A stretch of 42,625 nt of DNA from an uncultured Roseburia sp. (GTDB lineage: Bacteria; Bacillota; Clostridia; Lachnospirales; Lachnospiraceae). Where the stretch lies: positions 1-42,625 of the forward strand of contig CAMUGE010000026.1 of NCBI GenBank assembly GCA_947088345.1, given 5' to 3'. Positions within the stretch are counted from its first letter, which is position 1, and every line of letters begins with the position of its first letter. Shown piece after piece: positions 24,949 to 35,830 of this stretch. Both the position numbers and the translations under genes were made by a program. Below the pieces are notes generated by a model. The model was not told the origin of the DNA and searched no databases. It saw nothing but the letters and a program-made list of their open reading frames with translations.

Positions 24949-26337
24949 TTATTTTCCCATACAAAACTTTGAAAAAATCTCGTTTACCAGATCATCTTCA
25001 ACCGATTCTCCTAAAATACTGCCCAAAGACTCGTATGCATGCATTAAATCTATCGAATAAAAATCTTCCGGCATTCGGTCACAAATACTCTGCTCTACTA
25101 ACTTTAAACCAGAAATCGCTTCCTGTAAAGCGGTTTTATGACGAATATTTGTAATGGTAATCTCCTCATTCATATTAATTTCACCCTGGAAAAACATTTT
25201 TTGAATCGTCTTTACAAAATCTTCAATCCCGGTACGACATTTTGCAGAGACAGACAGCACCGCGCAAAACTGTTTATTGTCTCCCATACGCAAACGTATT
25301 TCCCGTTCCGTCGTTAATGTCTCAAGATCAGATTTATTTAACAGTACAATCACTTTATGTTCTCTCAACAGTTCCATAATCTCCTCATCATTTTCATCTA
25401 ATGCTGTTGAACTATCTACCACATAAATGACGAGATCCGCTTTATCCACATATTGTTTTGCTTTATCCACACCTATTTTTTCCACAATATCCTCAGTTTT
25501 TCGAATGCCGGCAGTATCAATGATATTTAACAGGATACCATCCAATTGAATCTGTTCCTCTAATACATCCCTTGTGGTACCTGCAATATCGGTAACAATC
25601 GCCCGCTCCTCACCAAGTATCGTGTTAAGAAGTGAGGATTTTCCGGCATTTGGTTTGCCAACTATCACCGTTGAAATCCCCTCTTTCAGAAGCTTTCCAT
25701 TATCACTGGAGGCAAGCAGTTTGTCCAATCTTATACTCAAGTTATCCACAATATTGTGCAATTTTTGTGGATAATCTTCGAGACTGATATGCTCCGGATC
25801 ATCAAGCGCCGATTCAATAAATGCAATTTCATGCAAAATAGCTTCCCTTATGTTTTTAATTTCTCTTGAAAGAATACCGGATAGCTGGCAAATAGAACTC
25901 TTCCTGGCAAACTCATTCTTTGCCTGAATCAAATCCATGACAGATTCCGCCTGTGAAAGATCAATCCGTCCGTTTAAAAACGCCCTCTTGGTAAATTCTC
26001 CTGGCTGCGCAGGAGAAGCGCCATACTTAATCACGGTCTCCAATATCTTTTTTGTGACATACATACCGCCATGACAATCAATTTCTACGGTATCTTCCGT
26101 TGTATAACTTCTTGGCGCCCGCATCAAAAGTACAATCACTTCATCTATTACTTCATCTCCGTCACATATCGTACCATAATGAATGGTGTGCGTTTTCTCC
26201 TCTGCAAGCTTTCTGCCTCCCTTTGCATGAAAAATACGGTCCGCCACCAAAATAGCTTCTTTCCCGCTAATTCGAATCACACTGATTCCCGAATTTGTCA
26301 TACCTGTCGCAATGGCCGCAATTGTTTCCGTTTTCAT
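24949..26337 (-). CDS. mnmE: tRNA modification GTPase MnmE
   Basis: A 462-residue protein. The N-terminal tetrahydrofolate-binding domain (TIAAIATGMTNSGISVIRISG), helical domain and inserted G domain are all seen, with VGKPNAGKSSLLN (P-loop), DIAGTTRDV, DTAGIRKT and LNKSD. The C-terminal motif ends FSKFCMGK, holding the conserved Cys. It pairs with MnmG for wobble uridine modification. The start at 26337 has a GGAAAGGGG site; a longer frame from 26457 would run through the upstream terminator and is rejected. Confidence 0.96.
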   Translation of the reverse strand: MKTETIAAIATGMTNSGISVIRISGKEAILVADRIFHAKGGRKLAEEKTHTIHYGTICDGDEVIDEVIVLLMRAPRSYTTEDTVEIDCHGGMYVTKKILETVIKYGASPAQPGEFTKRAFLNGRIDLSQAESVMDLIQAKNEFARKSSICQLSGILSREIKNIREAILHEIAFIESALDDPEHISLEDYPQKLHNIVDNLSIRLDKLLASSDNGKLLKEGISTVIVGKPNAGKSSLLNTILGEERAIVTDIAGTTRDVLEEQIQLDGILLNIIDTAGIRKTEDIVEKIGVDKAKQYVDKADLVIYVVDSSTALDENDEEIMELLREHKVIVLLNKSDLETLTTEREIRLRMGDNKQFCAVLSVSAKCRTGIEDFVKTIQKMFFQGEINMNEEITITNIRHKTALQEAISGLKLVEQSICDRMPEDFYSIDLMHAYESLGSILGESVEDDLVNEIFSKFCMGK

Positions 26338-26362
26338 CTCACAAAACCCCTTTCCGATAAAG

Positions 26363-26394
26363 AAAAAAGGTAACTGCCCAAAAAGACAGTTACC
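26363..26394 (-). terminator. Terminator after jag
   Basis: A perfect 8-bp stem GGTAACTG/CAGTTACC with a 10-base loop, followed on the minus strand by TTTTTTC. It ends the rnpA-yidD-yidC-jag unit before mnmE. Confidence 0.88.
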
Positions 26395-26401
26395 ATTCTG
26401 T

Positions 26402-27100
26402 TTATTCTCTGTTATTCTGCCGATACTCGCTGTTTTCACGGCGCTCATAGCGGTCACGGCTCCGATAATCCCTGTTTTCTCTTTTCAATGTAACAACAAC
26501 ATGGCGAAACGGCTCGTCACCTTCACTGTGTGTTTTAATCAGCTTATCATTCTGCAGTGTAGAATGAATAACTCTTCGCTCAAAAGGATTCATCGGCTCC
26601 AGTGCAACGGAATGCTTGGTTCTCTTAACTTTCGCCGCAATATTTTTTGCAAGATTCTCCAGTGTCTCTCTTCTCCTCTTTCGGTAATCTTCCGTATCAA
26701 TCTTAACTTTTACAAACTTTTCGGCATTTTTGTTTACAACAAGATTAGTCAGATATTGCAGCGAATCCAGCGTCTGGCCTCTTTTTCCAATCAAAACGCC
26801 CATTTCTTCGCCTTTTAACTCTATATTAATGACATTCGCTTCCTCGTCCTGCACGATCTCAAGTTCAACCTTTAACTCCATTGCATCAAATACTTTTCCA
26901 AGAAAAGATTTGATATGATCAATGACGTCATTTTTTTTACGGGCCCTGATTACAGCGTCTTTTCTTGCAAAGCCTAAAAAACCGGTTGTTCCTTTTTCAA
27001 TTACTTCATATTCAAGCTTATCGCTCGTTGTCTCCAATTGGATCATTGCCTGCGTAATGGCATCATCCACTGTCCTTGCTGAAATTTCAATAAAATCCAT
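26402..27100 (-). CDS. jag: RNA-binding protein Jag (KhpB/EloR)
   Basis: A 232-residue protein with the Jag_N domain at the start (MDFIEISARTVDDAITQA and GTTGFLGFARKDAVIRAR). The KH domain is next (MGVLIGKRGQTLDSLQYL), followed by R3H (PMNPFERRVIHSTLQ with EGDEPFRHVVV) and a basic, Arg-rich tail. In other Firmicutes the family binds RNA and influences cell elongation and division. It follows yidC by 23 bases, the conserved arrangement. The Arg/Tyr-rich tail is longer than usual. Confidence 0.94.
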   Translation of the reverse strand: MDFIEISARTVDDAITQAMIQLETTSDKLEYEVIEKGTTGFLGFARKDAVIRARKKNDVIDHIKSFLGKVFDAMELKVELEIVQDEEANVINIELKGEEMGVLIGKRGQTLDSLQYLTNLVVNKNAEKFVKVKIDTEDYRKRRRETLENLAKNIAAKVKRTKHSVALEPMNPFERRVIHSTLQNDKLIKTHSEGDEPFRHVVVTLKRENRDYRSRDRYERRENSEYRQNNRE

Positions 27101-27123
27101 ACTAGACCAATCCTTTCTGACTG

Positions 27124-28422
27124 CTACTTCCTGTTGTTCTTCTCATTAAACTGGCGTACTCTGTTTGCCTTTTCCGCCATACTCCCCGTTTTCGCTTTCG
27201 CTTTCATTTCGCTCGCTTTTTCTAACTTTGCTTCCTGCTCTGTGCTTACGCCCGAATTTGTTTTTTTCGCCGGTTCTGCAATCTGCCTTGTATTAATGCG
27301 CGCTGCGTTAGTAATCTGTTTCTCGGAAATTCCCATTTTTTCGCGCTTTTTCTTCGCTTTTTCCCTGTTCTTTTTTATGATATCCTCAAGGTCAACTTTT
27401 TCAAAATATCTGTTTAAGATATACTGCTGTACAACGCGTACAAGGGCGCTGACAATCCAGTAAATGCCAAGTCCAACCGGTACGGTAAAACAAATCACCA
27501 GAGACGTAAGCGGCATTACCTTATTCATCATTTTCATCTGCCTTGACATATTTTCCGAATTAGGGTTGCCGGAAGCAGCCGGATCAGCCTGCGGCATTAA
27601 TTTCATATTCCACACCTGTGTCAGATAAGAGCAAACCGGAATCATCACAGCTGCAAACACCATCAGCCACAAATTTGCTGAAAAACTGGTCTTTATAATC
27701 TCCCATGGCGTATCCGAGATATTATAACATAGAAAAGTTGTCGCCTCAGACACATTTTGCTGAACACTTACAATCGAATCGGAAAGCGACGGAAATGTAT
27801 CTTTTAAAGTCTCCCAACCGCTGGAACTTAATTTATAAAGCACATCAATGATATAATTTGAGAGAGCTGTTTTATCCGTTACCGTAAAGTCTGCAGCCGG
27901 AGTTGTATAAATGCTGAGATCTTTCACCAGACCTGCCATTTTATCCTGATATCCGCCGGATGCCATAATCCCCTCTACAAGAGGAGTAAAATTATTTTTT
28001 ACCTCAGTTACATAAGCCGGTACATTTAAGAACACACGATAGAGAGCAAGCAGAATCGGAAACTGTATCAGCATCCATCCGCATCCCCCTGTCATGGAAA
28101 CGCCGTATTTATCATAGACAGCCTGCGTCTCCTCTCTCATCGCCATTGCAGAGGCCTGATCCCGCTTCCCCTGATATTTTTTATTAATGGCATTGATTTC
28201 AGGCTGCATTTTCTGCGAGAGCTTCGAAAACTTCTGCTGTTTATAGGTAATCGGAAACATTAACGCATAGATAATAATCGTAAAAAATATAATGGATAAA
28301 CCAATACTGTTCAACCCCATCTTTAACATGAGATAGTATATCCCGTTCATGATCCATCCGAGCAATTTTGCAATCGGCCCAAGAATAGCGCCGTTATAAG
28401 CGGTTAATAACATATCTGACAA
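27124..28422 (-). CDS. yidC: Membrane protein insertase YidC/OxaA
   Basis: A 432-residue insertase with five or so membrane segments and the family's 60KD_IMP region (SIIFFTIIIYALMFPITYKQQKFS). A long extracytoplasmic insert lies at about residues 145-240, and the tail is Lys-rich. It inserts membrane proteins alone or with SecYEG. The first codon is TTG at 28420-28422, eight bases after GGAGG. The next ATG (28413) would be 17 bases from it, so TTG is preferred. It follows yidD. Confidence 0.94.
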   Translation of the reverse strand: MSDMLLTAYNGAILGPIAKLLGWIMNGIYYLMLKMGLNSIGLSIIFFTIIIYALMFPITYKQQKFSKLSQKMQPEINAINKKYQGKRDQASAMAMREETQAVYDKYGVSMTGGCGWMLIQFPILLALYRVFLNVPAYVTEVKNNFTPLVEGIMASGGYQDKMAGLVKDLSIYTTPAADFTVTDKTALSNYIIDVLYKLSSSGWETLKDTFPSLSDSIVSVQQNVSEATTFLCYNISDTPWEIIKTSFSANLWLMVFAAVMIPVCSYLTQVWNMKLMPQADPAASGNPNSENMSRQMKMMNKVMPLTSLVICFTVPVGLGIYWIVSALVRVVQQYILNRYFEKVDLEDIIKKNREKAKKKREKMGISEKQITNAARINTRQIAEPAKKTNSGVSTEQEAKLEKASEMKAKAKTGSMAEKANRVRQFNEKNNRK

Positions 28423-28437
28423 TTAATATACCTCCAA

Positions 28438-28647
28438 CTATGGAACCGGATCATATCCACCTTTTGAAAAAGGGTTACACCTTAAAATTCTCCATAAAGC
28501 CAAAGCTCCGCCTTTGACTGCCCCATATTTTTCGACTGCCTCCAGCCCATAGGCGGAACAGGTCGGATAATAAGGACATTTTGTCGATTTCATCGGAGAA
28601 AGATACTTTCTATAGAATTTAATCAGAGCAATAAATAATTTTTTCAA
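28438..28647 (-). CDS. yidD: Membrane protein insertion efficiency factor YidD
   Basis: A 69-residue protein with the family signature [33 protein letters not shown] and [15 protein letters not shown]. It is a small membrane-associated helper of YidC-dependent insertion. It overlaps rnpA by four bases (ATGA), so translation is coupled. Confidence 0.95.
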   Translation of the reverse strand: MKKLFIALIKFYRKYLSPMKSTKCPYYPTCSAYGLEAVEKYGAVKGGALALWRILRCNPFSKGGYDPVP

Positions 28648-29003
28648 AACAATTCCATCTTCTTTTCTTTTTTCAAAATTTTATGAAGACCTGCAAGGTG
28701 CATCAATGCGCTTTCTGTCTCCCAATACGTTATCCCTTTTGCTGATGTCCTCGCAACGACTACAATGTCCAAACCACTATGGAACATGTCTTCCTGCAGT
28801 CTGTAGCTTTCCCTGATCAGACGGGTCAGATGATGTCTGATCACACTGTTCCCTACTTTTTTGCTGACCGAAATCCCTATACGATTTTTTTCACTCTCGT
28901 TTTTTAAAATATACATTACCAGATATCGGTTCGCGTAAGATTTTCCTTTTTTGTATACAACCTGAAAATCCCTGTTTTTCTTTAACGATTCTGAAAATTT
29001 CAT
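28644..29003 (-). CDS. rnpA: Ribonuclease P protein component
   Basis: A 119-residue basic protein that binds the RNase P RNA and aids tRNA 5' maturation. The N-terminus ([20 protein letters not shown]) and the central signature [18 protein letters not shown] are clear. The usual RNR core of the signature reads RHH here, a substitution that partially preserves positive charge. Length is normal. The start has only a weak ribosome site and the leader contains a very stable hairpin. Confidence 0.95.
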   Translation of the reverse strand: MKFSESLKKNRDFQVVYKKGKSYANRYLVMYILKNESEKNRIGISVSKKVGNSVIRHHLTRLIRESYRLQEDMFHSGLDIVVVARTSAKGITYWETESALMHLAGLHKILKKEKKMELF

Positions 29004-29027
29004 TCTGTCATCTCATCACAATACATA

Positions 29028-29066
29028 GAACAATAGGCGGTACGCTTTGCGAACCGCCTATTGTTC
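29028..29066 (-). promoter_or_regulatory. Stable hairpin in the rnpA leader
   Basis: Perfect 14-bp arms (29028-29041 and 29053-29066), extended in the loop by CGC/GCG. There is no T-run after it, so it is more likely a processing or translation-control structure than a terminator. It lies between rpmH and rnpA. Confidence 0.6.
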
Positions 29067-29093
29067 AAGAAAAGACCACATAAGATGTGGTCT
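29067..29093 (-). terminator. Terminator or attenuator overlapping the rpmH stop
   Basis: A perfect 9-bp hairpin AGACCACAT/ATGTGGTCT with a 3-base loop begins inside the rpmH stop codon. On the minus strand it is followed by TTTCTTG. It could reduce read-through from the highly expressed rpmH into rnpA. Confidence 0.65.
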
Positions 29094-29226
29094 AGGCTGA
29101 TAATTTCTTTCTTCCTTTTAACCTTCTTGCGGCTAACACTTTTCTTCCGCTTGCAGTCTTCATTCTTTTCCGGAATCCATGCACTTTAGATCTCTGCCTT
29201 TTTTTCGGCTGAAATGTCATTTTCAT
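29092..29226 (-). CDS. rpmH: Ribosomal protein L34
   Basis: A 44-residue, very basic protein starting [18 protein letters not shown] and ending KGRKKLSA, an unmistakable L34. It is one of the smallest proteins of the 50S subunit. GGAGGTGG lies 10 bases upstream of the ATG. It is the gene nearest oriC on the left side. Confidence 0.98.
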   Translation of the reverse strand: MKMTFQPKKRQRSKVHGFRKRMKTASGRKVLAARRLKGRKKLSA

Positions 29227-29268
29227 CTCTTATCCACCTCCTCTGCAATAAAAAAAACATCATTTTTT

Positions 29269-29296
29269 ATTATAACAAAAATAGTGGACAAGTCAA
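29269..29296 (-). promoter_or_regulatory. rpmH promoter
   Basis: On the minus strand TTGACT, a 16-base spacer and a perfect TATAAT lie about 43 bases before the rpmH start. Confidence 0.8.
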
Positions 29297-29531
29297 GCAA
29301 AACTTCGTTTTCTTTTACTTTCTTATTCCACACAGCCTGTTTTTCTGTTTGTGGAAAAAGTGAATTTGTATTTATATAAGGAAGAAACTCTATTTCATTT
29401 TTTATCATTCCTGATTTTTCCACTGATTTATGACAAATATGTTAAGAACTTCTTACAGAAAACCGCCTATTTACCGTTTGTGGAAAAAGTTATCCACAAT
29501 TCGTGCATAACTTGTGGATATATTTTTTTGA

Positions 29532-29560
29532 TTGATTAAAATACAAAAATGTTGTACAAT
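29532..29560 (+). promoter_or_regulatory. dnaA promoter
   Basis: TTGATT, a 17-base spacer and TACAAT, immediately after the DnaA boxes at 29479-29521. This position suggests autoregulation by DnaA. Confidence 0.75.
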
Positions 29561-29628
29561 GGTACGTGTAGACTTTTTATGCTTATTTATATATTACCCC
29601 TAAACCTGTAAGAAAACGGAGTATTAGT

Positions 29629-30975
29629 ATGGATCTCGTATTTGAAAAATGGGAAGAAATTCTTTATACCGTAAAGGAAGAACACGATATCACTGACGTA
29701 TCCTTTCAGACTTGGATTCAGCCTCTGGAAATTTATGGAATCGAGGATCATATTTTGTACATATTAGTTCCGGCTGATTCCATGACGCTTGGATATATTG
29801 CAAAAAGATTTACCCTTCCTTTGAAAGTTGCAATCGCTGAAATCACTAATATCGAATATGAAATCCGTTTTATTACACCTGAAGACACTATACGGATTCA
29901 TAAGCCTGCAAAGAAACATACATTTTCACAACCCACAGTTCATTCCAACTTAAACCAGAATTATACGTTTGATACTTTTGTAGTCGGAAGTAATAATCGT
30001 TTTGCACACTCTGCATCTCTGGCCGTTGCCGAATCACCGGGAGAAGCTTATAATCCGCTCTATATTTACGGAGGCCCCGGACTTGGAAAAACCCATCTGA
30101 TGCAGTCAATCGGACATTTTATTCTGGAACGCAATCAGGATGCCAAAATTATCTATGTCACCTCCGAAGAATTTACAAACGAAGTAATTGAGTCTATTCG
30201 AAGCGGTAATGCTGCAGCAATGAATAAACTGCGTGAGAAATATCGTACGATTGACGTACTGATGATAGACGACGTTCAGTTTATTATAGGAAAGGAAAGC
30301 ACACAGGAAGAGTTTTTCCATACTTTTAACGCGCTCCATGCGGCACGAAAACAGATCATTCTGACCTCGGACAAGCCTCCCAAAGATATGGAGACACTGG
30401 AGGAACGTATACGCTCCCGCTTTGAATGGGGCCTGATGGCAGATATCGGAACGCCGGACTATGAGACAAGGATGGCGATTCTGCGAAAAAAAGTCGAAAT
30501 AGACGACATGGTTTTAAGCGACGATATTCTTGACTATATTGCTTCTAATATAAAGTCAAATATCAGAGAACTCGAAGGCGCGCTAAACAAACTGCTTGCC
30601 ATTTCAAACCTCGAAAAAAGGGAGATCAACCTCGAAACTGCTATACAGGAGCTACAAAATATTATCACGCCGGACAAGCCGAAAGAAATCACACCACAGT
30701 TGATTATTGAAGCTGTATCGGAACATTTTCAGATTTCACTTGACCAGATGATCTCTAAAAGCCGAACGAAAGAAATTGCCAAACCACGTCAGATTGCAAT
30801 GTATCTGTGCGGAACCATGACAGACGCCTCTCAGGATTCCATTGGTTCCCTGCTTGGCGGAAGAGATCACACAACTGTAATACATGGTGTCAAAAAAATT
30901 ACCGAAGAATGCAGAACAAACGAAAAAATGCGTGACCTAATCGAGACGATTAAAAAGAAGATTAACCCGAATTAA
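29629..30975 (+). CDS. dnaA: Chromosomal replication initiator DnaA
   Basis: A 448-residue AAA+ initiator. Domain I (residues 1-85) is followed by a short linker. The AAA+ core has NPLYIYGGPGLGKTHLM (Walker A near residues 148-155) and VLMIDDVQF (Walker B). The C-terminal helix-turn-helix ends with the DnaA-box-reading motif GGRDHTTVIHGVKKI. It binds the boxes in the flanking spacers to melt the origin. The start has a GGAG site nine bases upstream. Length is typical for Clostridia. Confidence 0.99.
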   Translation: MDLVFEKWEEILYTVKEEHDITDVSFQTWIQPLEIYGIEDHILYILVPADSMTLGYIAKRFTLPLKVAIAEITNIEYEIRFITPEDTIRIHKPAKKHTFSQPTVHSNLNQNYTFDTFVVGSNNRFAHSASLAVAESPGEAYNPLYIYGGPGLGKTHLMQSIGHFILERNQDAKIIYVTSEEFTNEVIESIRSGNAAAMNKLREKYRTIDVLMIDDVQFIIGKESTQEEFFHTFNALHAARKQIILTSDKPPKDMETLEERIRSRFEWGLMADIGTPDYETRMAILRKKVEIDDMVLSDDILDYIASNIKSNIRELEGALNKLLAISNLEKREINLETAIQELQNIITPDKPKEITPQLIIEAVSEHFQISLDQMISKSRTKEIAKPRQIAMYLCGTMTDASQDSIGSLLGGRDHTTVIHGVKKITEECRTNEKMRDLIETIKKKINPN

Positions 30976-31283
30976 TCTATTCACGTCTCTTTGTCTATTA
31001 TTTGAGAATTTTACGTGAATTTATATGGATAAGTGCCTTTTTTATCCACTTTATCAATTTATGACGAGTGACGCATCAAAAATCCATACACAGCTTATCC
31101 GACGTAAATCCTCATGCTTTAAACGATTAAAATTAATAATTTAACCTCTGAATCACTCAATTTACTTAAAGGATAACGTTTTTTCACATATAAACACACA
31201 TTACTATTACTACTTTGAATATCTTATATATTTATATATATGTGTATAATTTTTCGCACAGCAGAAGGGAGTTTGCAAACGAT
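30976..31283. other. oriC part 2: dnaA-dnaN spacer
   Basis: It contains near-consensus DnaA boxes TTATCCACT (31042-31050) and, on the minus strand, TTATCCATA (31024-31032). An 8-bp inverted repeat ATTCACGT/ACGTGAAT lies at 30979-31020. The highly AT-rich run around 31225-31255 (TATATATTTATATATATG) is a good duplex-unwinding candidate. Together with the rpmH-dnaA spacer this suggests a bipartite origin. It also holds the dnaN promoter region. Confidence 0.7.
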
Positions 31284-32396
31284 ATGAAACTGATCTGTCC
31301 AAGAACAAATTTATTAAACGGAATCAACAATGTGCTAAAAGCAGTACCTTCCAAAACAACAATGCCTATTTTGGAATGTATTCTGATCAATGCTTCTTCC
31401 AATGTCATTACATTAACGGCTAATGATATGGAACTTGGAATTGAGACAGTGATTGAAGGCGATATTGTCGAAAGCGGCATTATAGCAATAGATGCAAAGT
31501 TCTTTTTTGAAATTATACGAAAATTAACAGGAGATGAAGTTGTAATCGAGACAGATGTTTACCTGAAGACAACGATTACCTGTGAGGAAGCAACATTCAA
31601 TATTATCGGCAAATCAGGAGAAGATTTTTCCGGTATCCCTTATATTGAAAAAAACGAAATGATTACAATTTCACAATATACATTAAAAGAAGTAATTCGG
31701 CAGACTATTTTTTCAATTGCCGATAATGATACAAATAAACTGATGACAGGGGAATTGTTTGAAATTAATCAGAATGAGTTAAAGGTGGTATCGTTAGACG
31801 GACATCGCATTTCCATCCGCAAGATTGAATTAAAAGAAGAATACGGATTTAAAAAGGTGATTGTGCCAGGGAAAACCCTGCAGGAAATCAGCAAGATTCT
31901 GCCTGGAAATTCAGAAGAAGATGTCTATATCTATCTGACTGATAATCACATTGTATTTGAATTTGGATTTACTACTGTGGTTTCAAGGCTGATAGAGGGA
32001 GAATATTTTAAAGTTGAACAGATGCTCTCCTCCGATTATGAGACAAAGATAAACATCAACAAAAAAGAATTGTTAAGCTGTATCGACCGTACGACTCCTC
32101 TGATACGCGAGGGGGAGAAAAAACCGATTATAATGAATATCATGGACGGCGTGATGAAGTTGAAAATGGATTCTACCAGCGGTTCTATGAATGAGAAGAT
32201 TATGATTTCCAAAGAAGGAAAAGATATTTTAATTGGATTTAATCCAAAGTTTTTTATGGATGCGCTGCGTGTAATTGATGACGAGGAAATTTCGATTTAC
32301 ATGGTAAATCCGAAAGCGCCGTGTTTTATTAAAAATGATGACGAGAGCTATATTTATCTGATTCTCCCGGTTAACTTTAATCCCGATACTGTTTAG
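31284..32396 (+). CDS. dnaN: DNA polymerase III sliding clamp (beta subunit)
   Basis: A 370-residue beta clamp of three repeated domains that encircles DNA and tethers polymerase. The N-terminal pattern MKLICPRTNLLNGINNVLKA and SKTTMPILECILI is typical, and the protein ends YIYLILPVNF. I start at the ATG at 31284, preceded by AAGGGAG; a longer frame from 31215 adds 23 residues from the AT-rich spacer and is not credible. Confidence 0.98.
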   Translation: MKLICPRTNLLNGINNVLKAVPSKTTMPILECILINASSNVITLTANDMELGIETVIEGDIVESGIIAIDAKFFFEIIRKLTGDEVVIETDVYLKTTITCEEATFNIIGKSGEDFSGIPYIEKNEMITISQYTLKEVIRQTIFSIADNDTNKLMTGELFEINQNELKVVSLDGHRISIRKIELKEEYGFKKVIVPGKTLQEISKILPGNSEEDVYIYLTDNHIVFEFGFTTVVSRLIEGEYFKVEQMLSSDYETKININKKELLSCIDRTTPLIREGEKKPIIMNIMDGVMKLKMDSTSGSMNEKIMISKEGKDILIGFNPKFFMDALRVIDDEEISIYMVNPKAPCFIKNDDESYIYLILPVNFNPDTV

Positions 32397-32423
32397 AAGA
32401 ACGGGACAAAGGGGGAGGAAAAT

Positions 32424-32639
32424 ATGACAGAAATTAACATCCGCGAGAACGAGGAATTTATTAAACTTGGGCAGGCGTTGAAAAAAGCAGGACTTGTTGA
32501 TTCCGGAGTCGATGCTAAAATGGTAATTTTGGACGGACTGGTATCAGTAGACGGTCAGGTTGTGACACAGCGCGGGAAAAAGCTGCACGGTGGGGAAATC
32601 GTTTCCTATCACGGGGAAACGATAAAAATTATCAGATAA
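32424..32639 (+). CDS. yaaA: S4-domain RNA-binding protein YaaA
   Basis: A 71-residue S4-domain protein (FIKLGQALKKAGLVDSG, GLVSVDGQVVTQRGKKL) of the YaaA/RlbA type that sits between dnaN and recF across Firmicutes. It is predicted to bind structured RNA, probably rRNA. A GGGGGAGG ribosome site precedes it. One base separates it from recF. Confidence 0.94.
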   Translation: MTEINIRENEEFIKLGQALKKAGLVDSGVDAKMVILDGLVSVDGQVVTQRGKKLHGGEIVSYHGETIKIIR

Positions 32640-32640
32640 C

Positions 32641-33720
32641 ATGATCATCAAATCATTGGAATTAAAAAATTTTAGAAATTATGAGACACTGGACATTTCG
32701 TTTGACTGCGGAACCAATATATTTTACGGCGACAATGCGCAGGGGAAAACTAATATTCTGGAATCAGTCTATATGAGCGGAACAACAAAATCTCACAAAG
32801 GCGCAAAGGATAAAGAAGTGATCCGGTTTGGGGAACAGGAAGCTCATATCAGAACTTCTGTCGTACGAAGAGAGAAAGAATACTGCATTGATATGCATCT
32901 AAAACAAAATCGTACAAAAGGGATCGCGATCAATCGGGTTCCGATTCGAAAAGCAGGTGAATTGTTTAGAATATTGAATATGGTCTTTTTTTCTCCGGAA
33001 GACTTAAATATTATTAAAAATGGTCCGCAGGAGCGACGAAGGTTCCTTGATTTTGAGTTATGCCAGTTAGACAGCATCTATATTTCTGATTTGTCAGACT
33101 ATAATAAAATCTTAAACCAGAGGAACAGGCTGTTAAAGGACATGATTTACCGTCCGGATCTTGCTGATACACTTTCTGTCTGGGATGCCAAACTGATTGA
33201 AGTCGGCAGACGTATTATAAGGTCAAGAAAACAATTTGTAGAAGAATTAAACGAAATTGTGCATCTGATTCATGCAAAGATATCCGGAAATCGAGAGGAG
33301 TTGCTGATTACTTACGAATCAAATACGGATTCGGAACATTTTGAGCAGAATTTAACTCGAATGTTGGAGCGGGATAAAAAATTGGGTCAAACATCAGTCG
33401 GACCACACAGGGATGATCTGTTGTTTTCAATCCACGGAGCGGATATTCGAAAATTTGGTTCTCAGGGACAGCAGAGAACTTCCGCGCTGTCCTTAAAACT
33501 TGCAGAAATTGAGCTGGTAAGGAAATCAATTCAGGATACGCCGGTGCTGTTGCTGGATGATGTATTGTCCGAGCTTGACAGCAGCAGACAGAATTATCTT
33601 CTCGGTCATATCTGTGATATACAGACTATGATCACATGTACCGGTCTGGATGATTTTGTAAGTCACAGATTTGAGTTAAATAAAATATTTCACGTAGTCA
33701 GCGGTACAGTTGTACCCTAA
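32641..33720 (+). CDS. recF: DNA replication and repair protein RecF
   Basis: A 359-residue SMC-like ATPase of recombinational gap repair. Walker A is in FYGDNAQGKTNILES, the ABC signature region in FGSQGQQRTSALSLKLAE, and Walker B in PVLLLDDVLSELDSSR. The start ATG follows the yaaA stop by one base, so it is translationally coupled. Confidence 0.97.
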   Translation: MIIKSLELKNFRNYETLDISFDCGTNIFYGDNAQGKTNILESVYMSGTTKSHKGAKDKEVIRFGEQEAHIRTSVVRREKEYCIDMHLKQNRTKGIAINRVPIRKAGELFRILNMVFFSPEDLNIIKNGPQERRRFLDFELCQLDSIYISDLSDYNKILNQRNRLLKDMIYRPDLADTLSVWDAKLIEVGRRIIRSRKQFVEELNEIVHLIHAKISGNREELLITYESNTDSEHFEQNLTRMLERDKKLGQTSVGPHRDDLLFSIHGADIRKFGSQGQQRTSALSLKLAEIELVRKSIQDTPVLLLDDVLSELDSSRQNYLLGHICDIQTMITCTGLDDFVSHRFELNKIFHVVSGTVVP

Positions 33721-33791
33721 ATTATAAATCGTACAGGGACAGAAAGCCTGGGAATTGCAGCGCCTGTTTGGCAGGGCAACCTGCAGCATAA

Positions 33792-35780
<1,989 letters not shown>

Positions 35781-35830
35781 TGTGAGAAGCAGTAAATGAT
35801 TCTTACTGTGAATCGAATGGAGATAAGTAG

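Larger units (their letters stand above)
29227..29628. other. oriC part 1: rpmH-dnaA spacer with DnaA boxes
   Basis: A perfect DnaA box TTATCCACA is at 29490-29498. Near matches are TGTGGATAT (29513-29521), TGTGGAAAA (29350-29358 and 29479-29487), TTTTCCACT (29416-29424) and TTATCCACC (29230-29238, inside the rpmH leader). The spacer is AT-rich and carries divergent promoters. DnaA box clusters flanking dnaA mark oriC in Firmicutes. Confidence 0.85.

Noticed and set aside
26338-26457. Longer N-terminus for MnmE
   Set aside because: The extension would translate the jag terminator and lacks a ribosome site; the family starts at the internal Met with a good site.
30979-31020. Possible degenerate parS in the dnaA-dnaN spacer (ATTCACGT/ACGTGAAT)
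   Set aside because: The half-sites are 26 bases apart and do not form the contiguous 16-bp palindrome needed for ParB.
31215-31283. Longer N-terminus for DnaN
   Set aside because: The extra residues come from the AT-rich origin spacer; the ATG at 31284 has a ribosome site and the family N-terminus.
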